Assembly (NCBI RefSeq): GCF_000695095.2
Contig: NZ_CP011454.1
Location: forward strand, 4,030,001-4,094,000
Reading direction: 5' to 3'
DNA length: 64,000 nucleotides
Origin: Gemmatimonas phototrophica
GTDB taxonomy: Bacteria; Gemmatimonadota; Gemmatimonadetes; Gemmatimonadales; Gemmatimonadaceae
In this document: piece by piece, positions 32,460-40,505 of the stretch
Layout: each line of letters opens with the position of its first letter
Position numbering within the stretch: the first letter of the stretch is position 1
Notes under the pieces: generated by a model
What the model saw: only the letters and a program-made list of their open reading frames with translations
What the model was told of the DNA's origin: nothing
Database searches by the model: none
Translations under genes and position numbers: made by a program

Positions 32460-35400
32460 TCAGCGCTGCCGCGCTGGCCCCGCCGTGCTCACATCAAAGC
32501 GACAGGTGGAGGCGTCACGGGTAAACTCCCGCGACGCCTCGTTGAACAGCGACGCAAAATCTACGCAGCGGCTCTGCCACTGGTCGGCCTGCTGCCGCAC
32601 GAGATTGGCGTCAAGATCCCAGGACATACGGCGCGAGGGCTGCCCGGGCAGGTGCATCACGGAGTGCAGCCGCTTCCCGTCGCGCGAGAAGACGGTGGCA
32701 GCCATCTGCACCGGCGCGGTGCGTGGGACGCGGGGAGTATGTGTCCGCTGCAGGAGCGGGCGGGCCTCCATGCGGCTCGCGGCGGCGTCCCACCACAATT
32801 CCCACACATACACGCCGCCAAAAGCGGTCGTGGCCACCAATCGCAGGCCGGTGGAATCGAACGCCACGTGACGCACGGCGTCGTTGTTGCTCAACCGCAT
32901 GGTGAGGGGCACCTGCCGCAGTGAGGTGGGCAACACTTCCAGCAGATACAGCCCGCCTTTATCGGTGACGTACGCAAACACGTATTCATCGGCACGCGCC
33001 GCGAGCGTTTCAATACGCGTGCCCGGCGCGCCGGTAAATGGCGCCCGCGGCACGCTGTCAGCCGCCCGCGCGAGTTCGCGCAGCTGCAACCGACCGTCCG
33101 CCTGCATCCACAACAACCGTTTGCCCGACGGAAAGAGCAGCTGCGACACCATGGGGGCGGCCCCACTGCGCGAAAACTGACGCACCAGCTGGGCGCTGTT
33201 CACCGCACGCACCTGCACGCCACGCGCGTCCGTGTACGCCACCAGCGCCCCCGTGCTATCAAGACTGGGCGCGGACCACACCGGCACCGCGCCCCACGCC
33301 GCCAAGGGACGCTCGATCATGGTGGCGGCGTTCAGCACCGACACGGACGAGTCGGCATGCACGGCAAACAACACCGCCCCATTGGTGCTGTAGCGCATGC
33401 CATTGGCGCCAAAACCGGCACGCAGCGGCACCAGCGGCTTCGCGGCAACATCCGCACGATCACTCCACGACCAGCGCTGCGCGCTGCTGTCTCCCAGCAC
33501 AGCCGACGTACCGCCGGGAGAGGCGGCCAGCAGCTGCACGCTACTCGCGGGCAACGTCGCGGCCGTGCGCACCCGTTGCGAATCCTCCACCACCAGCGAG
33601 CCGGCCAAAGTCGTCAGCACCCGCTCGCCAAAACGGCTGAGCAGCAGAGGGGCCACCGAACTGCGCGCACCGTTCAGGAGATATCGCTGGTACCAGTCGG
33701 CAGGCCGCCAACTGCGCAGTCGGCCGTCGTCGTCGAGAGTGATGAGCAAGCCGTGACTGCTCTGCGCACGGGCCGCCTGCACCGGAGCGCGATGGCCCAA
33801 CAGCGCATACCGGCGTGAGGGCTCATCGCGCGATGTCCACCACAGCGTGTTGTCGGCCGCCGCGGAGAGCACGTAGCGCCCCCCTTCCAGGTAGACGGCA
33901 GAGGAAGCGTCGGCGTGTTGGGTGAACGGCACCGGAGTGGTGAGCCGCCCGGGGAAAAGCACATCCACCCGTCCCTCCACCGAACCGACCAGCACTTGCG
34001 CCAAGCTGTCCGGGCTCACCGCCAGTCCGGTGGGATGGTAGTTCGCCAGCGTGGAGCGTTCGCCGTTGGCCCGCACTTCCAGCACATCCGTGTTCACAAT
34101 GGCGAGCACTCGGCCGTCGGCGGGCAACGCCACCGCCCGCACGCTGTCGGGCAGGTCGGTGGCAATCGGTGTGAACACCGGCACCTCGCGCAGCCCCGAC
34201 ACGGCCACGAGTCGGCCGCTGCGCCGCGCGGCCGAATCCGTCCGCAGCGAGGCATACACCAGTCGATCGCCATCGACCGCGGCAAAGGCCACGGCCGTGA
34301 CCCGCTGTGAGTCGGCCACCAGCACCGGTCGGGCGTTGGCCTCTGATGACCACAGCCGCAGACGCCCATCCGCCGTGCGCATGGCCATGGCGCTGCTGTC
34401 GGCCGACACGCGCAGCTCCACGACGGCAGCGCCGAGCGAATCACGCCTCGCCAGCGCCGTAGGCGCCCGCAAATTGTCCAGCCGGAACGATTCCACCACG
34501 CCAGCGGCGTCCACGGTCACCACGGTGCGATTGGGGCGCAGCGCCAGCCACGTGACCGGCATGGCCGTGCTGCGACGGGGCAGCGCGCCAATGCGCTGCT
34601 GCGGCACGGTCGTCGTCACAATGGCCACATCCCCGTTGGTCAGCGCCGTGATCAGATGCGTGCTGTCGAGAATCGCCGCCGCCGTTACCCGTGGCAACTC
34701 CAGAAGCGCGCGCGGGTGGTCCTGCAGGCGGGACACAGACTCACGCAGCGAATCTTCCGAGAGCTCCACGCCCACGAAGCCCGCCAGCACGGCGCCGTAC
34801 GTGGGATCGGTGTCGGCAAAGCGCTGCAGACTCGTGTACAGCGATGTCTTCAGCTGTTCCTTCTTGATGTGCGCCTGCGCCTGCGTGATCTGGAACTGCA
34901 CGAGGGCCACAACGGCAATCAGCAGCGCGGCCACGCCCCCGCGTGTCACCGTGCGTCGCAAGCGGGCGCCTCGACTTACCTCGACGAACGACTGAATCAA
35001 CCGCAGCGGCGCGTCCGCATCGTCGTATCGACCGGCAATCCACGCCTCGGAGATGACGCTGTGCAATCGCTGGCGGGCCAGCTGCCACGACGGGCGCGGC
35101 AACAGTTCCACCTCCGCGCCGCGCGCATACCGCGCCGCACGATCGGCGATCGCGTAGAACCACTCCGCCAGGGCACGCTCTTCGTCCATCCACGTCTGGA
35201 GCGTGAGCCACTGCCGCAGGAGACAGTCGCTCGTGAGCTCATAGCGCGGATTGCTTGCCGTCTGGTCAGGCACGCAGGTGAGGATATTGCTGCCGTCCTG
35301 CGTCAGCGCCGCCAGCAACTCGTCGAGTCGCGCCGATGCGGCGCCGCGCCGCCCCGTCACGTCAGGGAGTCCTGCAGGTGATGTGCCGGTGTCGTCCGGT

Positions 35401-36581
35401 GGCAACAGCAGGGCACGCAATTCCTGCCGCCGCACACTTCGGCGGCGGCGCCGTCCACTGACATCGGTGTCGGTGAGGCGCTTGAACAGCCGCGACACCA
35501 ACTCGCGATCGTAGCCGGTGAGGAGCTGCTCCACGTGCGCCGGTAACGCCAGCGCCAGCCCACCCACGCCATCCAGGTGCGCGGATTCAAGCACGGTGGC
35601 GGACGGATCGGCGGCGCGTAGGGCGTCCCAGCTGCGATACAACGCGTGTTGCACCGCCGGCAGCAGATCGGGATACCCTCCACCATGCGCGAGCAAGTGC
35701 TGCGTCAGCTCCGGCGCCACCTGCCCACCCGCCAGGAGCGCAGGCTGCTCAATAGCCGCCGTGAGCTGCGCGTCGCTGAGTGGGGGGACCAGATATCCGT
35801 CCCGATTGATGCGATCAGGCAGCCCCTCGAACTGGTCACAGGCACCAATCACGTCGGAGCGGATGGCGCACAGCACATACACCGGCACGTCAGACGCACT
35901 GGTGAGGGCCAGCAGAAGCGCCACAAACCGCTGCGCATCGGCAAGACGCTGCGCCCGGTCGGTGGCCCGTTGCTGCTGGACGGCCAGGTCGATGGCGCTG
36001 CCGTCGCCCGTTCGCCCCAGCGGCGGCGTGGCGGTCAGCAGCTCCTCGAACTGATCGACGATCAACAGCAGCGGTCCGTGCCCCTCGCGGCTGTCGTTGC
36101 CGTTGGCAGACGCCCGGAGCAGGGGCCAGAGGGCGTCCACCCCGTCGGTACGCAGGCGCTGGGCCAACGCCTCCGCCGCCTCGTCTGTCGAGGCGCCGGG
36201 TGGCTCCCCGCCGACGGTGAGAAGGGCGCGAGCCAGCTGGAACAGCGGCGCGGCGCCAGGGCGGCACAGCGCGGTGATCCATCGATCGCGCGCGGCGGTA
36301 GCGGGGGTGGTTGGCAGCGCGGGGACCACACCGGCCAGCATCAACGATGTCTTGCCGCACCCCGGGGCTCCCAACAGGGGAACAAAGCGTGCGCGCGGCA
36401 GTCGCTCCATCAGCTCGGTGATCTGCGGGCGTCGTCCAAAAAAATACGGCGCATCGTCCGTGCGGAACGGACGGAGACCAACGTATGGATTGGCGCGCGG
36501 AAGTTTCACAAACTGGGGACGCGTGACCTGGGATCGCTCTGACGCCGGAGCGTGGCCATCTGCCAATGGCCGCGGCCTCAT
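32460..36581 (-). CDS. Membrane-anchored nSTAND1 NTPase with WD40-like propeller
   Basis: 1373 residues. Residues ~30-330 match the novel STAND NTPase 1 type: NPYVGLRPFRTDDAPYFFGR, Walker A GAPGCGKT (71-78), Walker B LLLIVDQFEELL (~173-184), then IRSDVIGACDQFEGLPDRI and GGGYPDLLPAVQHALYRSW. A helical region follows to residue ~545, then one transmembrane segment (~547-566, GGVAALLIAVVALVQFQ) and a short charged helix (QAHIKKEQLKTSLYTSLQ). From ~620 onward about 700 residues are beta-repeats of WD40/YVTN type (VTAVAFAAVDG, GRLRLWSSEA, GRLRSWRPADWY, GGVYVWELWW). This is a sensor-plus-ATPase layout with the propeller probably outside the cytoplasm. Output unknown. No toxin-like effector domain is visible. 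Confidence 0.83.
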   Translation of the reverse strand: MRPRPLADGHAPASERSQVTRPQFVKLPRANPYVGLRPFRTDDAPYFFGRRPQITELMERLPRARFVPLLGAPGCGKTSLMLAGVVPALPTTPATAARDRWITALCRPGAAPLFQLARALLTVGGEPPGASTDEAAEALAQRLRTDGVDALWPLLRASANGNDSREGHGPLLLIVDQFEELLTATPPLGRTGDGSAIDLAVQQQRATDRAQRLADAQRFVALLLALTSASDVPVYVLCAIRSDVIGACDQFEGLPDRINRDGYLVPPLSDAQLTAAIEQPALLAGGQVAPELTQHLLAHGGGYPDLLPAVQHALYRSWDALRAADPSATVLESAHLDGVGGLALALPAHVEQLLTGYDRELVSRLFKRLTDTDVSGRRRRRSVRRQELRALLLPPDDTGTSPAGLPDVTGRRGAASARLDELLAALTQDGSNILTCVPDQTASNPRYELTSDCLLRQWLTLQTWMDEERALAEWFYAIADRAARYARGAEVELLPRPSWQLARQRLHSVISEAWIAGRYDDADAPLRLIQSFVEVSRGARLRRTVTRGGVAALLIAVVALVQFQITQAQAHIKKEQLKTSLYTSLQRFADTDPTYGAVLAGFVGVELSEDSLRESVSRLQDHPRALLELPRVTAAAILDSTHLITALTNGDVAIVTTTVPQQRIGALPRRSTAMPVTWLALRPNRTVVTVDAAGVVESFRLDNLRAPTALARRDSLGAAVVELRVSADSSAMAMRTADGRLRLWSSEANARPVLVADSQRVTAVAFAAVDGDRLVYASLRTDSAARRSGRLVAVSGLREVPVFTPIATDLPDSVRAVALPADGRVLAIVNTDVLEVRANGERSTLANYHPTGLAVSPDSLAQVLVGSVEGRVDVLFPGRLTTPVPFTQHADASSAVYLEGGRYVLSAAADNTLWWTSRDEPSRRYALLGHRAPVQAARAQSSHGLLITLDDDGRLRSWRPADWYQRYLLNGARSSVAPLLLSRFGERVLTTLAGSLVVEDSQRVRTAATLPASSVQLLAASPGGTSAVLGDSSAQRWSWSDRADVAAKPLVPLRAGFGANGMRYSTNGAVLFAVHADSSVSVLNAATMIERPLAAWGAVPVWSAPSLDSTGALVAYTDARGVQVRAVNSAQLVRQFSRSGAAPMVSQLLFPSGKRLLWMQADGRLQLRELARAADSVPRAPFTGAPGTRIETLAARADEYVFAYVTDKGGLYLLEVLPTSLRQVPLTMRLSNNDAVRHVAFDSTGLRLVATTAFGGVYVWELWWDAAASRMEARPLLQRTHTPRVPRTAPVQMAATVFSRDGKRLHSVMHLPGQPSRRMSWDLDANLVRQQADQWQSRCVDFASLFNEASREFTRDASTCRFDVSTAGPARQR

Positions 36582-36762
36582 CGGGAGGCCGCCGAATACT
36601 CGCGGGCTATTCCAGACCGGGCAAGGCGGCGAGCCTCACCGGTCCGTTCTCCCCCTCGTGCTTATCCCTGGAAAGATGCACTGGTCCAACGCCCGGGCGG
36701 ATGAGGCGGAATACACGATCCTCCCTCGGCCCGCCAACGCCCTACCCCACTGGGCCACCGGG

Positions 36763-37176
36763 TCAGCGCACCACGGAGGGGAACCCCATTCCCAAGGCTC
36801 CCGGGGCCACGTAATGGGCCGCGTAATCGACAATGCGGCCGCGAAACCCCACCACGACCCCTTCGGCGGCCAGACATTCGGCCTGCGAACGGCCATCCGC
36901 GTCGAAGAGCGGGCGGCCGAGGGCGCCGCGATGCGCCAGAACCCGGTACCACGGTGCGGGGCCGTCGCCACACGCAAAACGCCGTGCCAGCAGGAAGGAC
37001 ACGTGGTGCGCGGGCACACCGAGGTACTGACTGATGGCGTCCACCGTGGTGACGCGACCAGCAGGAATGGCCCGCACGACACGCAGGATGTCGTTGTGCA
37101 TGCGGGTGTAGTTGGCCTTCAACGCGAGCGCATTACCAACCAGCGTCTCGCGTGCGACGGGCATCATCGTGGTCAT
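36763..37176 (-). CDS. Alkyltransferase-like protein (MGMT fold without active-site Cys)
   Basis: 137 residues. DNA-binding winged helix of O6-alkylguanine alkyltransferase: YTRMHNDILRVVRAIPAGRV, TTVDAISQYLGVPAHHVSFL, then APWYRVLAHRGALGRP in place of the active-site P-C-H-R-V. Both the acceptor Cys (to Trp) and the neighbouring His (to Tyr) are replaced. Known alkyltransferase-like proteins have P-W-H-R and recruit nucleotide excision repair to O6-alkylguanine lesions, so that role is the best guess. I chose ATG 37176; the frame runs further upstream without homology. About 180 bases upstream of the nSTAND1 gene on the same strand. Confidence 0.82.
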   Translation of the reverse strand: MTTMMPVARETLVGNALALKANYTRMHNDILRVVRAIPAGRVTTVDAISQYLGVPAHHVSFLLARRFACGDGPAPWYRVLAHRGALGRPLFDADGRSQAECLAAEGVVVGFRGRIVDYAAHYVAPGALGMGFPSVVR

Positions 37177-37435
37177 CGGACCTGTACCAGCTTCAGGCGG
37201 ATGGAGAACCAGACGGAGGGGCGGGACCCAGATTCGGGCGCGGATATCGTAGGGGTCACCCCGGCGGGCACGCAACCGTTCGTCGGGGGCGTGCCCTGAA
37301 AACGAGGCGGATTTTGGGTCGCGGAGCGCGTTTGTTACAGTGAGAGCACGCAGACCGGAACAGCAGTCGAAGCCGACGGGTTTATCTGAAATCCGCTCCC
37401 CGGCATCGGCCGTGCACGAGTCGCCAGCAGCCGGG

Positions 37436-38023
37436 TTAGCGATGGCGGGGCGCATCCCCAACCGGCCTGCGGAGCTCCCGGAGGATGGCGGCGGTCAGGT
37501 CGATTGCCGGGGCCGCATCGCGCAACGGACTGTCGTCGGCAATGTCGAGCAGCAGATCGTAGCCCTCACGGTCGCGCACCACGCGCATGGCGTGCCGCAG
37601 CCGATCAATCATCGGCTGGCGCAGACCGGTGAAGGTGCGCTGTACCTCCTGATCGAGACGTGCCACGGTCTCCTCCACCAGAAGTTCCCGCGCGCGCAGA
37701 TGCAGAGTCATGGCCTCGCGTTCGCGCGTGGACATCGTCTGCTCAAATCGCGCAAGGTCATCCACGGCGGCGCGCAACGAGTCCTTGGCAGACTCCAGCG
37801 TCACGCGCGCCTGGGCCTGAGCCAGCGCCAGCTCCGACTCGGCCCGACTCCGCTCCGGCATCGAATCGAACACCACCCGCGAATTGAAGACGGCGACGCG
37901 CGTGCCCCGGGCGTCGGGGCGCGCGCTTCCGTTCGTCGTGGATGGCCGCTGCGCATTGGCCGTGGAGGCCAATGTCACCCCCGCCAGCAGCAGCGCCGCG
38001 AGAATGTTGCGCACGAGCGTCAT
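37436..38023 (-). CDS. OmpH/Skp-like periplasmic chaperone
   Basis: 195 residues. Signal peptide ILAALLLAGVTLASTANAQ, then a strand GTRVAVFNSRVVFDSMPERS and a long coiled-coil helix (ESELALAQAQARVTLESAKD, FEQTMSTREREAMTLHLRAR, VARLDQEVQRTFTGLRQPMI) ending with the returning segment AMRVVRDREGYDLLLDI. This is the arrangement of Skp/OmpH trimers, which hold unfolded outer-membrane proteins in the periplasm. ATG 38023 overlaps the stop of the upstream PH-like gene (ATGA). Not next to bamA or lpxD, the usual partners. Confidence 0.85.
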   Translation of the reverse strand: MTLVRNILAALLLAGVTLASTANAQRPSTTNGSARPDARGTRVAVFNSRVVFDSMPERSRAESELALAQAQARVTLESAKDSLRAAVDDLARFEQTMSTREREAMTLHLRARELLVEETVARLDQEVQRTFTGLRQPMIDRLRHAMRVVRDREGYDLLLDIADDSPLRDAAPAIDLTAAILRELRRPVGDAPRHR

Positions 38024-38415
38024 GCCACCCCCGCCAGCGTGCGCCCACGGACCGGCGCGCGCGACGTGCGCTGAATCAGGGCCCGCACTTCGGTGGCAAA
38101 CAGACGGGCGTCGGCGGTGCACTCCGCCATCAGCACATGGCGTCGATGGTGCGTGACCATGCGCAGCAGGGCGTGCGGCGCGTCATCGATGAGGTCGAGC
38201 CGATAGAGACTGTACGGTGGCGTCCATTGGACCTGTGCGCGGATCCGTCCACTGGAGATGGCGGTGAACATCACGACCATCAGACCATTGCTCGTCAGAA
38301 GCCACGCCAGTTGTCCGTCGGCCGTGGAGCGCCCGCGTACAACCGCCAGCAGCTGCGCATCGCGGGGGACCCATCCGTCCAGCGCGTCGCGTTCCATTTC
38401 GGTCAGGGACTGCAT
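38020..38415 (-). CDS. Hypothetical protein, possibly PH-like domain
   Basis: 131 residues, cytoplasmic. After MQSLTEMERDALDGWVPRDA come beta strands QLLAVVRGRS, LAWLLTSNGLMVVMFTA, RIRAQVQWTPPYSLYRLDLI and RRHVLMAECTADARLFATEV followed by a final helix. The order of strands and the phrase W-L-L-T-S-N-G recall bacterial PH domains of YokE type, but I cannot confirm it. ATG 38415 is preceded by GAGGG about nine bases upstream. Translationally coupled by ATGA to the OmpH-like gene, an unexpected pairing. Confidence 0.6.
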   Translation of the reverse strand: MQSLTEMERDALDGWVPRDAQLLAVVRGRSTADGQLAWLLTSNGLMVVMFTAISSGRIRAQVQWTPPYSLYRLDLIDDAPHALLRMVTHHRRHVLMAECTADARLFATEVRALIQRTSRAPVRGRTLAGVA

Positions 38416-38771
38416 AGGTGCGCCCTCATGGTGGGCCACGGATAACATTGGCAACAGCACCACGCTATCCACGGCACAGATGTGCAATGGTCTCGCGCAG
38501 TGCCTTGACGGCGACCGTGTCCATTGCCAGGACACGATGCCGTCATGGCATGCTGGCAACCGGAGGCAAGGCCTCGTGCTGACGGTCGCCAACCCCACAC
38601 CGGACGGTGCGAGCGGCTACTCCCCACTCGACAACGCCCCCGCGCCAACCCGGGACACGTGTCGTCTTTCAGAGTAGGGGATGCCGGTCTCTCTTCACAA
38701 TCGTCCAACGCATCGAATGTTTCGATGACCCCAGGCAGCGCACTGAATGAGCCGCCAGCTCAGACGAGGCG
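38416..38771. other. Gene-free stretch with a short palindrome
   Basis: 356 bases between the lipoprotein gene and the PH-like gene, both on the minus strand. I find no convincing coding frame or RNA gene. It should hold the promoter of the PH-like/OmpH pair. A perfect seven-base inverted repeat with a three-base loop, CATCGAA-TGT-TTCGATG, lies at 38711-38727, about 45 bases past the stop of the lipoprotein gene; without a T-tract it is a hairpin of unknown role or an operator. Confidence 0.5.
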
Positions 38772-39314
38772 CTATTTCGCCACCAGCACGAGGACCCGCT
38801 CGAGAAAGCGCTGCTCTACGTTGCCACTGCTGCCGCAGGGCAACCGATCGCCGCTGGCGCCGCCCGCCACGTCACGGGCGGAGGCGGTGAAGGTCATGCT
38901 GACCACCGCCTGGCCCTGTGCATTGGCTTTGACCGTGGCCAGCATGGACATGAAAATCCGGTAGGTGGCGGCGTTGGGACCGGTAATCCCCGACCCGCAC
39001 GAGACCAGTTCCACCATGGGGCGCCCCATGAAACGCGCGGACCGATAAAAATCGGGATTGCCGATTTGTCCGGAGGTGGGATTGTTGAGCGTCACCGGAA
39101 TGCTGTAGTCGGTGAAGGCCTGTTGCACCGCCGTGCGTGCAGCCGCGACCGGAACGGTAAGGGTCCGCGTAACCGCCAGCGGCACATCGGCGTACATCGT
39201 GGGCGCTTCCGGTCCGGAGAAGATGGTGGCCGCACGCTCGGGCGCCGTGTTCACGGTGGCGCCACTGCCAGCACAACCCATAACGCTAGCAAGAAGCGCC
39301 AGCCGGGCGGCCAT
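38772..39314 (-). CDS. Putative lipoprotein of unknown function
   Basis: 180 residues. MAARLALLASVMGCAGSG gives a short signal with a lipobox-like S-V-M-G-C. The body contains beta-rich segments YADVPLAVTRTLTVPVAAAR, TAVQQAFTDYSIPVTLNNPT, IGNPDFYRSARFMGRPMVEL and a C-terminal half with FMSMLATVKANAQGQAVVSM and RFLERVLVLVAK. Two Cys residues (VSCGSG, LPCGSS) may form a disulfide. I do not recognise a family. The short distance (14 bases) from the DinB gene stop upstream suggests co-transcription. Confidence 0.65.
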   Translation of the reverse strand: MAARLALLASVMGCAGSGATVNTAPERAATIFSGPEAPTMYADVPLAVTRTLTVPVAAARTAVQQAFTDYSIPVTLNNPTSGQIGNPDFYRSARFMGRPMVELVSCGSGITGPNAATYRIFMSMLATVKANAQGQAVVSMTFTASARDVAGGASGDRLPCGSSGNVEQRFLERVLVLVAK

Positions 39315-39328
39315 TGATCCTGTTGGGA

Positions 39329-39865
39329 TCACGGCCCCTCCGGCACGACAGCACGTGAATCCTGCGCGGCCACCACGCGCGCCGTCACCACCAACTGTCC
39401 CAGATGCCGCATCCCATGTTCTGCGGCGTGCACAATGCACCCCAAGACGGTACTGGGCAGCTGCGCCCGCCCAATGGTACGCACATCTCCCAGGATGGCC
39501 GGATCAATGGTGCGCACTTCGTCGAGCCGCGATTCAAGCTGCGCGATCAGCGCGTCAAGCAGTCGATCCCGCGTGTCCTCGGTCAGCGGTGCCGCCTCCG
39601 CTTTGAGGGCGACCACCTGCGCCTCGGTGAGCGTAGCGCCACGGGCATAGGTAAACAGTCGATCCAGCACGCCGGCCACGTGACGCACATGGAACGCCAC
39701 GGACGCAACACCGGCCGGTCGGTCGTTCCACTGTGCCCACGACAGCGGCGCCACCACCGTGGGCACCTCATCGCGCAGCTGCAGCAGCATATGCGCCACC
39801 GGCTGCAGGGCATCAGGCACGCCGGTCACCGGTCCGCGCTGCCACCATTCTGGAGTTGGAGTCAT
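39329..39865 (-). CDS. DinB-family protein
   Basis: 178 residues, four-helix DinB fold. Metal-ligand histidines of the family are seen in VAFHVRHVAGVLDRLF and in CIVHAAEHGMRHLGQLVVTA. DinB-like proteins include thiol-dependent S-transferases and damage-induced proteins of unknown reaction. The start at 39865 begins MTPTPEWWQRGPVTGV; the open frame upstream overlaps trmL. Followed closely by the lipoprotein gene. A second, not closely similar DinB protein is at 59916. Confidence 0.8.
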   Translation of the reverse strand: MTPTPEWWQRGPVTGVPDALQPVAHMLLQLRDEVPTVVAPLSWAQWNDRPAGVASVAFHVRHVAGVLDRLFTYARGATLTEAQVVALKAEAAPLTEDTRDRLLDALIAQLESRLDEVRTIDPAILGDVRTIGRAQLPSTVLGCIVHAAEHGMRHLGQLVVTARVVAAQDSRAVVPEGP

Positions 39866-39941
39866 CTCCAACGCTGCGCGTCGGGCCGGGTTTGTGCAAC
39901 AGGGCTCGGGTGAAGCGCTGAGTGCGTGGCCTCCCCGGCCT

Positions 39942-40415
39942 CTACCGCCCCAATGCCCGACGTTGACGCAACACCTCGTAGACCCCCACCGCCACACTGG
40001 TGGACAGATTCAGTGATCTGATGTGCGCCGAGTGCATGGGCATGGTGACAAAGCGATCGGCGTAGCGCGCGTGCAGCTCCGCGGGGAGTCCCGCCGTCTC
40101 GCGACCGAACACCAGCACGGCGCCGTCGGCATCGCCCAGCGGCGCGTCCCAAAACGAGGTCGTACCCTTCGTGGAAAAGAACCACGGTTCACCCAGCCTG
40201 GGCATCTCGGCCTCGAACAGGTCCCAGTGTTTCCAGACACGCACGTCCACGTGTTCCCAATAGTCGAGCCCGGCCCGCTTGACCTCCCGTTCTGACAACG
40301 AGAATCCCAGCGGCTCGATGAGATGCAAGGTCGCGCCGGTGGCCAGGCACGTGCGCCCGGCGTTGCCGGTGTTCCAGTGAATCTCGGGATGAACAAGGAC
40401 AACGTGCAGCGACAT
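39942..40415 (-). CDS. trmL: tRNA (cytidine/uridine-34 2'-O)-methyltransferase TrmL (SPOUT)
   Basis: 157 residues, the usual TrmL length. SPOUT-knot motifs: LHVVLVHPEIHWNTGNAGRT at the N terminus (motif 1), VLVFGRETAGLPAELH (motif 2) and MPMHSAHIRSLNLSTSVAVG (motif 3, SAM-binding knot). It methylates the 2'-O of the wobble nucleotide in tRNA-Leu isoacceptors. ATG 40415 begins MSLHVVLVHPE; an upstream in-frame ATG adds seven residues. Divergent from the xanthine dehydrogenase operon across about 90 bases that must hold both promoters. Confidence 0.95.
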   Translation of the reverse strand: MSLHVVLVHPEIHWNTGNAGRTCLATGATLHLIEPLGFSLSEREVKRAGLDYWEHVDVRVWKHWDLFEAEMPRLGEPWFFSTKGTTSFWDAPLGDADGAVLVFGRETAGLPAELHARYADRFVTMPMHSAHIRSLNLSTSVAVGVYEVLRQRRALGR

Positions 40416-40505
40416 GGCCGGAGTGATATAGATCATGAAGGTGAGACAAGAAAAGCCGTTATCAACGCTTAGCTTTCCCGAATGTGGCCAATAGATTCCC
40501 CAAAT

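Noticed and set aside
32460-36581. Calling the nSTAND1 protein an Avs-type antiphage gene
   Set aside because: Avs proteins carry an N-terminal effector (nuclease, protease or other) and TPR-type sensors; here the protein begins with the NTPase and has WD40-like repeats and a membrane helix. Defence is only one possibility.
37177-37435. Possible tRNA or small RNA in the gap between the ATL and OmpH genes
   Set aside because: I could not find a cloverleaf with a T-loop GTTCRA pattern and matching acceptor arms; nothing else supports an RNA gene.
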